Assembly: GCF_964340395.1 (NCBI RefSeq)
Contig: NC_135553.1
Span: 14,327,001 to 14,391,000 of the forward strand
DNA length: 64,000 bases
From: Glandiceps talaboti
Taxonomy: Eukaryota; Hemichordata; Enteropneusta; Spengelidae
Direction of reading: 5' to 3'
Both the position numbers and the translations under genes were made by a program. Of this stretch, positions 55,606-64,000 are shown one piece after another (within the stretch, counting starts at the first letter, position 1; each line of letters opens with the position of its first letter). The notes beneath the pieces are model-generated. The model searched no databases and had not been told where the DNA came from. It worked only from the letters and a program-made list of their open reading frames with translations.

Positions 55606-56865
55606 ATAGTTCAATGCAGGATAAAAAACTAAATTCTTTGTGGGGGGGGGGTAGCGCCATTTTAGTTCTCTCAAAGGTTAGGGGAGAACCATTTGATTTC
55701 TGGGGGGGGGGTATGGAGGAAGTAGGTATGGGAGCAAATTTTTTTTCCAGTCATAGTGACAGCAATTTTTTTTCCTACTGTCAGTCCTGCATCAATTTTT
55801 TTTTTCAAATGGAGTAGCAGTGCAAATTTTTTTTAATTAGTCATTAAGTTTGTAATGCGTTGTTCATACCTATACCACGTCACAATGCTTCACAACTGTA
55901 CCTCTAAATAACTTGTTCTGTGCAAGTAGAAGAATTAGCAGTTAGTATGAAAGACGTCTGTCTACCAACCATACTTCTGCTACTTAAATCTGTATGTACA
56001 AAAGATGACTGGTAAAATATCCCTGAGGAGCTGACTGATCTGGGGAGTGCTGTACTCCTGACCCCTGTGAATTGCTTTCCTTTAAGCCATCATAGTACTA
56101 TTAGTAGTACCAGGAACCAGAAGAAAATATCTTGCATGTGTAATGTGACACTAGTTTATTGACTCCTGTCTTGTTTTTAAATTGTCTTAATTTACAGAAG
56201 TCCGAAATAGTCCCCTTCAGATATTGACTGTGTCATTGAGATATTGCAACAAAAATCCTGAAATATGTTTTCTTGGGTCAGAAAAGGAAAGGAAAACTTT
56301 GTGTGCACTTGGGTTTAAAGCAGAGCTATAGTGCATGCTTTAATGATAAGTGCTGGAAAAAAACAGGAATTTATACTTGTATTAAAAACATTTGCGCTGC
56401 CTATGGCGCCGCGCCGTCAAAGAATACATGAGAATAAGGTTTCCAAATTTGCTCATTTCTGGTGCATTGTGACAAATTTTTTTTTCACTTCTGTCTGTTA
56501 TGACAATTTTTTTTCTCAAGCCATTACAGTATCAAATATTTTTTTTCTGGTTCACCTGGAAACAATTTTTTCTCTCTCAAAATCCTCCATACCCCCCCCC
56601 AGAAATCAAATGGTTCTCCCCTTACTTTTAATGGATGTTCTGTACTATACAAAAATATCAAATTGAGAAATGGAAAAATGTTATTGTAAATGCATGAAAC
56701 TAAAATAAAGTTGGCTTTATAAATTATATTCATAGCACTACATACTACTACATACTGATTTGAAATTGAAGCCATTTTCAATTTCGGCCCAGGGGTGGGG
56801 CCGGGGTGGGGTGGGGTCTGAGGACTAAGTATAAGAATTTAGTTTTTTATCCTACAATGAACTAT
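55606..56865. mobile_element. 1.26-kb foldback element O with nested G-run arms
   Basis: Outer ends ATAGTTCAATGCAGGATAAA and TTTATCCTACAATGAACTAT are inverted. A second inverted pair inside joins AGAACCATTTGATTTCTGG plus a G run (55686-55717) to the mirror at 56585-56618. The interior has several AATTTTTTTT words. No ORF of a transposase. Confidence 0.7.
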
Positions 56866-59800
56866 TGATTTCACCGTGGCTATCTCAGATCATTTGAGAT
56901 AGAAGGAAAACAAGTTTGAAATTACTGTATCAATATGAAAATGGTTGATATGTGCAGGAATATTAAAGAGAGTGTTACCCGAAATATTTAATATGGACTT
57001 TATGTGGTATCATGACGTCATTAATTTGTTAAAAATTGGCAAAATTTGGAGTTACGTAAGTAAGGTTACACTGAGTGAACTTCTTTTCATTTAAAGTTGG
57101 TGCAAAGTGGTTGTAACTCATATTATAAAGTCACTATTAAACACAAGTCTGTGTTCTTCAAGTTATGAACAGTCGGGTGAACACTAAGTCCGTAGCCTTG
57201 GGAGACTACTAGTATTAAATTGGACATTTTTCTTCACAAAACTGAAAATGAATGACAAACTCAAAAATCTCCCGAGGGACTAGTGCCTGGGTCTAGGTGT
57301 TTCCGGTCGGTCTATTATATCTAGTAAACACATAAAAACGCATTAAAAACGAATATGATATTATTGATTTTTAACGTTTTATTCAAACACCTAAACTGAA
57401 AATGAATAATAAACTCAACAAGCCTTCAGTCGAAAATATGATTACAATTTTGGCAGTTTAACACTGAAATGCTTTGTTGGACTTTCAAGGAATGCAAAAT
57501 TCTGTAGTGTTGGGTGTATTACACGTAGAAGGTTTACGATGAACAATATGAAAGATAACAACAAAAGTTGAAATATGGCCGACATTCGGCTATATTTGAT
57601 TCATTCACAAAATAAAGTGACATGCATTGTGACAAGTTTGGTTGAATTTTAAATCGGAAATATGAGGGTGAACGCATGTGCGGATGATGTAATCAGTCAC
57701 CTCCAGGCAGTTCCCGTTGAGGATAAAACCTCCCTAGGAACTAGTCTGGTGCCAGCCTAGGTGTTTCCGTGTAAACGGTGATGAAAAACGATTGTCGGTC
57801 TATTGTATCGCCCTCAGGCTATGTCGGTTTTTTATCGTGTAAACACATTAAAGTGCATTAAAATTACTATGATATTATTGATTTTAAGTTATTGAACGGT
57901 TTCAGTCAGCAATATTTGACTGACAGATATAACATCGATTGATTATACAATATTGCAAAGTTTAATGAAAGAATAGATTTTTTTCTAACCTGGATCACTA
58001 GCCTACAGTCTACATTACATGTATTAACGCTGAACCTATCACTGACCTATCGATAGCATGATTTTATGGTGAAATTTAAGTACTAATATTTACAATATAT
58101 TTCTTTATTTTGCCACAGACTGGTAAAATTGAAGAATATTGTTTTCATTGTCAGTCCGTGAACGGAGTCATGGGTCCGTTTTGTGTACATATATATATAC
58201 ATGTGTCAGTTTACAATTTCGTCAACGATCGATATCACATAATTCTTTGGGTGACGATTCCGAATAAAAAAATAAAACAATCTAAAACCAAAAGATTTTT
58301 TACAAATTTCATTTGGTTTCTCAGTGGTCACAAATTTTCAGACACATTGATGAGTATTTCAAGAAAATTAAAAAAAAAATTGTGTTCCGGCCCAGCTTTC
58401 CTCTAGATTGACTGAACTAAAAAGGGGTGCATAGTGTTAATGCTTATGAGATTCACATATAGACAATCATTCGACTGATAAACCATTATAATATTCTGCT
58501 ATTTTTATTTTCTTCATATTTGAAGACGTAATATGATGTTATTGTCTAGTGCAGGACATATGTAACAAGTGATTGACGACAACATTGCACTGGAAGAATG
58601 AGTTATGTCTGCATTGCATTATGGGTTTTACATGTTTTATATAAATTTCAAATTCAATATACATATTTCAATCTAGCGAGGTGGGACAATTCGGTGCAAT
58701 TCGGTACTTTGCTAGTAATTTCAATTCTTTTTTGTTCAAAACTGAAAATGAAAACTCAGCCTCTACCCCCCCCCTCCGAAATCAAATGGTTTACCCCTAC
58801 TAGTGCAGTCAGTATAAGATCCTTGACGTTTCGAATGACAATTCTTTGACAAAAAGCATACCCAACGAATACCTCTTTTTAAATATAATATTCGAAGTTT
58901 ACGTACTTTAATCTGCAAGATTCCCCCCCCCCCCGACATTTCCACTGCTGTGCATGCTCTGGCCGCGGCTTACTTCAAATTCTTCGCATCTCCGCTCATG
59001 CATCTCCACCATGGTTCTTCGCTCACTTTTCTAACAGCGCGCCCTCTCAGCTCTTACATGTAAGCTTGTGACTCATTCAGCCTGGGAATGGTCACGTTTT
59101 CCTGCGTGTTCACAGCAGACCTCCGGTCAGTACGCCAGTGTCAGTGATGAACGTTTGGGTATAAACGGTCATAAACACATAGAATTGGATACAGAAAACC
59201 TTTCCTATATAATTCATCGTCTTTACATAAGTTTGGAAACTGAGTAAGTTAAGAGAACTGTCTTGTAACTTACGTTTTACATAGGCCTAGCCTAGTGTAG
59301 CTCATATCAGGATAAATTTATCATTAATTCATCAAGGCCATGAACAAAAACAAAACAAAAAAACACATATAATTATGCAATTTATGTCATTGAAGTTCTA
59401 ACTATTATCAAGCTGGGGATCGTAGGATAAGGCTTATATGTTGGACGTAGAGGTCCCCGGCCTTAAACCTAATACAACTCAGATGCTAATAGCATACATA
59501 TTTCCTTGATTTCCATTACATGTAACTTAGAATGGTTGTAAAAATGGGAAAATAAATGCCACATGAGTGAGAGCTCTCATACAATAAAATTGTGGTATAT
59601 CAGAGATTTCGAAAAGGGTTTATTTTTTGCTCAGCTTCAATTCCTATCTAAGAAAACATTTTTTGCAGTGTTTGTGATCATGACATAATACGACTTTCCG
59701 TTTTTTTTTCTTTAAAAAGGCCGATCCCTGTATATAAAGTATGGTATACAGTCATTTCTACATCAAAAGAAATATATCAACAAATTGTCTTGAAAAATAA

Positions 59801-60240
59801 TTGGTGATTCATTAAATAATATATGCAATTGACTTTGCCTTTGCAAAGCTGAATTAGCTTAGATATATTTGAACTGAGTCACCACAGCATCTCAAGTGGG
59901 ACTTTCCAAATGCAAGTTACCAAAGTTGGCCTTTTCAAAGTGGTTAATAATATGATTTTTACGGCATCGATTATTTTTGCCATATTGTGACGCCAACCTT
60001 TTGTTCTTAGACAGGCAACTTTAAGAAAATCCCCCAGCCCATCCCTTGAAATCAAAACCCTTCCCACCATATGCCCATTAAATTCTAGGATAGGTAACGG
60101 GAAGGGAACGGGAAAGAAAATGGGAAAGGAAGGGCAAAGAGGAAGTGTTATGACCATCTGTTTACGATTTAAAATAGACCCCCGCTAGTAATGCCCACTT
60201 GTCACATCACGATGTCTTTATTTGAAAATATACGTGTAAA
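56866..60240. other. no gene seen; related repeats at 57.2, 57.7 and 58.8 kb
   Basis: 57190-57370 and 57718-57890 share GGACTAGTGCC/GAACTAGTCTGGTGCC, CTAGGTGTTTCCG, TCGGTCTATT and TGATATTATTGATTTT in order. 58765-58800 resembles an inner arm of element O (GAAATCAAATGGTTTACCCC). No coding sequence recognised. Confidence 0.4.
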
Positions 60241-60790
60241 TTTAAAGACAGGAAGGAATTGTTATCGCAGACTGTTTCCTCGAGCGCGTGTATAGAAATG
60301 CATATTTTGGATCCGACGCCCATTTTAGATAAACATTACATTTGTATTTAAAATACCAACTTCATTCACCGTTAAAAAAAGTGAAATGCATATTCCTTCA
60401 AAACATCTATCATCTCCTAGTAGGTAGGTGGCGCTATATCACGCAAACGGACAATGCGTACAGTGACTTCCGAGCATGCGGTCATCGCCAAGGCAGTCCT
60501 ATTTATCAGGAGGTATGATAGTTATATCAGTAAATTTGATGACTGAGATTTTCACCATACACTCGTGATGTGTGTATTGAAAATACTTAAAACATTTATT
60601 CAAAAGATAACTATATATTTCTGACACCTTGAAAATTGCACAAAGTGGTTTCTCCCTCAGCTACACAGTGGAAATAAAGACCTATTTGGACCATTCCATT
60701 TTCCGCCTGCCACGTAATAATATTGACCCATGTGTCTGTCACTGTCAACTGGTCCGCAGCTGATGCGATCTAACGTCCAGTGATCGCTTG

Positions 60791-60917
60791 ATGGCTTGTC
60801 GCGTATATCAAAACACAATGCCGGTAGACCAGGGGTCTTCGGAAGAGGAACATATCGGAGAGGGTGAACACAGCGTTTCAAAAGACGGAGACATGACCGA
60901 TGACTGGTACAGTAACG
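60791..60917 (+). CDS. candidate first coding exon of an unidentified gene
   Basis: ATG at 60791, with an in-frame TGA at 60761-60763, opens a 42-codon reading frame plus one base. It ends at a near-ideal donor AACG|GTAAGT; the frame stops three codons into the intron. The peptide is hydrophilic and acidic (SSEEEHIGEGEH, DGDMTDDWYSN), like the cytosolic N-terminus of many membrane or regulatory proteins. The surrounding 60.2-61.1 kb has more CpG than the flanks, consistent with a promoter. I do not recognise the family, and no matching second exon was found up to 64000. Confidence 0.5.
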
Positions 60918-61496
60918 GTAAGTGACAGCCAAGTCCATATGGCCTCATCCCGTTGAAAGGAAAAGGAAATGGTCTATGCGATGGGTGGATAAAAATATAC
61001 TGTGTGAGGAATGCGACTGCGGATGCGGCTATATGCCAATCTGTGTAGACGGGGTTAAAAACCAAACCGAAACAACTGTAGAAAGGTCATTTGCCCCGAT
61101 AGCGTAGTAGAGAACATGTCAAAGTGTAATGTTTTGCAGTATATATTCCCCATTGCGGCGTTCACACAGAGAAGAACATCGGTGGGTAAAATGTCAACAC
61201 CGTCCAAGGTCGATCTAGATCTGCCAGTGCACCACCACACCACAGTACACTGATTTATCACATTTCGGAACATGATACAAAACGATCGTTTTACAGTGAT
61301 ATCAAATATCATAAACGGTTCGTAGAAAAAGAAAACCGTTACACACACTGTAGTAAAATTGACACAAAGGTCAATATTTCCGTTGCAAAAGTGTACATAC
61401 AATTTGTCAACCTTGAACAATGGCTATTGTTATGGAAATATAATAATTGTAAAATATTCCATAATTATAATATTGTCAATAATATAAGTGGAATTA

Positions 61497-61653
61497 ATCG
61501 ACATTCCCTATACCATGAATTTCCATGAATAATTTAAACTTTATTGTGATGTATCGCCTGGTGAGGATTAACAACTCACATCATATTTTTCATATTTTTT
61601 GTCTAGTTCGTATTACGATCACTACAATCATCTCCAGAGGTAGGGAATGTCGA
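61497..61653. mobile_element. small MITE-like element M
   Basis: TCGACATTCCCTA at the left and its exact inverse TAGGGAATGTCGA at the right, about 155 bp apart, with an AT-rich interior. Confidence 0.5.
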
Positions 61654-62014
61654 CAAGTTTACAGTGCTGTAAGATCTAGGCTATTCTTTCAGAATGGTTC
61701 AGTAATGTTTATATGTTTTCTTTGTTTTTTTTTTAAATGAAAAACTCAGAATTGTTAGTAATAAAGTAATCTTAGTTCCAATAAAAAAAATAACTAGTGT
61801 TTAATATTGCAATTATATAAAAAATTATTAATTTGTAAATGACTCATAACATGTGCCATTTTACTCATATTTATTCCCTGATATAAATATTAAATTTGGT
61901 ATGTATTATTCAGGATCATATTATATATATATATATAATTATCACCCGATGATCCTTCTGGTGAAATGGTCCGTAGTGTAATTCCACAATGTAATATCAG
62001 ACTCGTCTTCTTTC

Positions 62015-62156
<142 letters not shown>

Positions 62157-62339
62157 CTGTACAATGGAAATCTATGCAAATTTTAAAAGATTTGCCTCCT
62201 CTGTTACCATGGTTCCCAAAAGTTCGCAAAACACTGACAAGTGAAGACTGAAACAATAGTAGTTATCAAAATTTAATACAGTTACATATCACGGCCTATA
62301 GTAGTAATGTCATTAATTAGCATGTCTGCTCTTGCCTAG

Positions 62340-62503
62340 CTTAGTCTTGAAGGACTAACATACACTACTATGCTGTTTCAGCTATCCTGCTCTTTTGATT
62401 TTTTGATTTTTTTTTTGGTGGGGGGGGGGGGGGAATGAGCAAAAAGTCTAAATTGCATATAGGATAGCTTAAATATAGTAGCATTAGTCCTTCAAGACTA
62501 CAG
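62340..62503. mobile_element. foldback element N with poly-G loop
   Basis: TTAGTCTTGAAGGACTAA...CTACTATGCT...AGCTATCCT against AGGATAGCTT...TAGTAGCATTAGTCCTTCAAGACTA, about 45-bp arms enclosing a T-rich/G14 loop. Confidence 0.65.
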
Positions 62504-64000
62504 GTATAAATGATTGCACCATGGAAAACTACATATATGTTATGTGTATATATACATATATGTGTATATGTTATGTTAACTATACTGAGGGTGTTATACA
62601 TATGTAGCCTAAAGTCAAGTTATGTGGAGATTTTTGACTTAATTATCTATACTAATTCCCACAAGACTTGACCTGTAGGCAAATATGGCTGCTAGTGTGT
62701 GTATAGCCTTGAAATTTCTGAGTTACCCAGATCAATATGTCATCAGAACATAAAGTATATAGAATTATATAATTTGTTCTGTTTACATCATGTATATTAT
62801 CTTGGGTTGTCTAAGAGATAACTTATCTCCTGGAAACCAGACTTCCATATCATTGAAGTGCTTACTCAGTAAAATTTCAACAGTCCTGTGCAAATTTCTT
62901 TCTGTTGGTACTCATTAGCACAAACTATACATAGCCTGAAAGATTCCTTGTTGGGGGTATTCTTTACAATCACAGTTAACAAAATGCAAAATATGAATGA
63001 TTAACAGAGATGCCAGCAATGAGGAATCATTCACAGTTAGTATGAATACAAACTCTTCCCTAGACTCTGTCACCATCCTCGGGAGCATCGCTATTAGCTG
63101 TTTTGTATGTACTGATAACTGGGGATGGGGGTGGGGGGGGTGTCACAATAACACAGAGCATCTAGTAACATGTCAACAAATGATTAGCCCTATGTAGTCA
63201 ATGAGGGCCCACAGTACAAGGATATTCTAGTACAATTATGCGGTAAATATCTGTACATACAAAACAGCTGCTCTCGAGGACCGGTGAGAGAGTCTTAAAC
63301 TCTTCCCAAATAAAACATCAGATGTAGAATCATTCCTTCTTAAGAAGTACCTATCTGTATCAGCTGTATAAATACGTCCAATGACCGTGACAGATAACTG
63401 GTGTATGATGGATCTATTATATATACATGCATATATACATTGGCTTCAATTTAGTATTGATATCTCTACTTGGGCTGAGGAACACTTAAAATATATATTG
63501 TGTAGAAGATTGGTTTGAATCTAAAAATCACTTTAACACCCCCCCCCACCCAAAAAAAATGAAAAAAGAAGATCTTCAGATTCACACCCAATGGCTAGCC
63601 TCTAGACTAATGCCTACAAAAATTGAGATAGAGTTTTTATGTCTGTGACTATTATAGTTATTGAGTACAGTAATCCTGTGTGGTAGAGTGAGGTTAAATA
63701 GATGCAGTTACATTCAAATTACATACATGTTATTGTAAGATAGTCAGGTTGTGTTAATAGGGAGCCTTAAGCCCTTGCAATGTTCTGTGCCTCAAATATT
63801 CACAAATTACAAGGGAGTATTGTTTGTGAGTATTTATACATGGAGGAGGGTTCAGGGCAAGGTGTTGAATAGTGACCATGCATGTGTTGTTGATTGACCT
63901 TACGAATCATGCCAGGTTTATTACTGGGGTCTGTTAATCCTTAATTCTATCAGTAATTAAAGGGCCATGTTTCAATCCCAGGTCATTGCATTAGTGCTAT
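62504..64000. other. no gene seen
   Basis: AT-rich. The last 40 bases (TTAAAGGGCCATGTTTCAAT) resemble text beside MITE K at 23290-23320 and may be the start of another repeat copy cut by the window end. Confidence 0.35.

Noticed and set aside
60922-61107. Cys-rich 61-aa ORF just after the candidate first exon
   Set aside because: It begins inside the presumed intron at a GTG, and CECDCGCG alone is not a recognised motif; chance cannot be excluded.
62997-63197. Second exon of the 60.8-kb gene (SNEESFTV... frame)
   Set aside because: The acceptor lacks a pyrimidine tract and the phase does not match the phase-1 donor at 60917.

Overview
This is animal nuclear DNA. It is AT-rich and intron-rich, with GT-AG introns, a single-exon rhodopsin-class GPCR, a nuclear-type tRNA, many microsatellites and many short inverted-repeat (MITE-like) transposons. 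The very frequent TACATGTA-type words and the repeat landscape suggest a marine invertebrate (lancelet, hemichordate or mollusc grade). I cannot fix the species or phylum from sequence alone.

The main gene is a complete eukaryotic elongation factor 2 kinase (eEF2K) on the minus strand. It runs from a non-coding first exon ending at 54566 to a stop codon at 20385. I could join one 5'UTR exon and twelve coding exons with GT-AG borders and consistent phases into one 2,331-nt CDS (776 codons plus stop; human eEF2K is 725 aa). It has an acidic N-terminus, a calmodulin-binding segment, the alpha-kinase domain with catalytic Lys/Asp and His/Cys zinc ligands at a constant offset from human, a Ser/Pro-rich regulatory linker, and C-terminal SEL1-like helical repeats. 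One exon, encoding the glycine loop, is only 38 nt and sits between introns of 13.6 and 3.7 kb.

At 7652-8704 (+) is an intact intronless class A GPCR with an aminergic signature (Asp3.32, Trp7.40, Tyr7.43), preceded by a full CRE and a TATA-like box. At 55029-55110 (+) is a tRNA-Leu(TAG), about 0.46 kb from the 5' end of eEF2K. At 60791-60917 (+) is a good candidate for the first coding exon of another gene running off to the right.

Layout: 1-7.2 kb repeats and unassigned DNA; 7.3-8.7 kb GPCR; 8.7-20.4 kb long non-coding stretch with several foldback elements and possibly converging 3' ends near 10.6 kb; 20.4-54.6 kb eEF2K, whose introns hold minisatellites (69 bp and 54 bp units), long microsatellites and many MITEs; 54.6-55.1 kb promoter and tRNA; 55.6-60 kb foldback repeats; 60.2-61 kb probable 5' end of a new gene; 61.4-64 kb repeats.

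The most unusual content beyond the genes is the collection of at least a dozen distinct inverted-repeat families. Several are palindromic over their whole length, and three unrelated ones share TTAAAG...CTTTAA ends.
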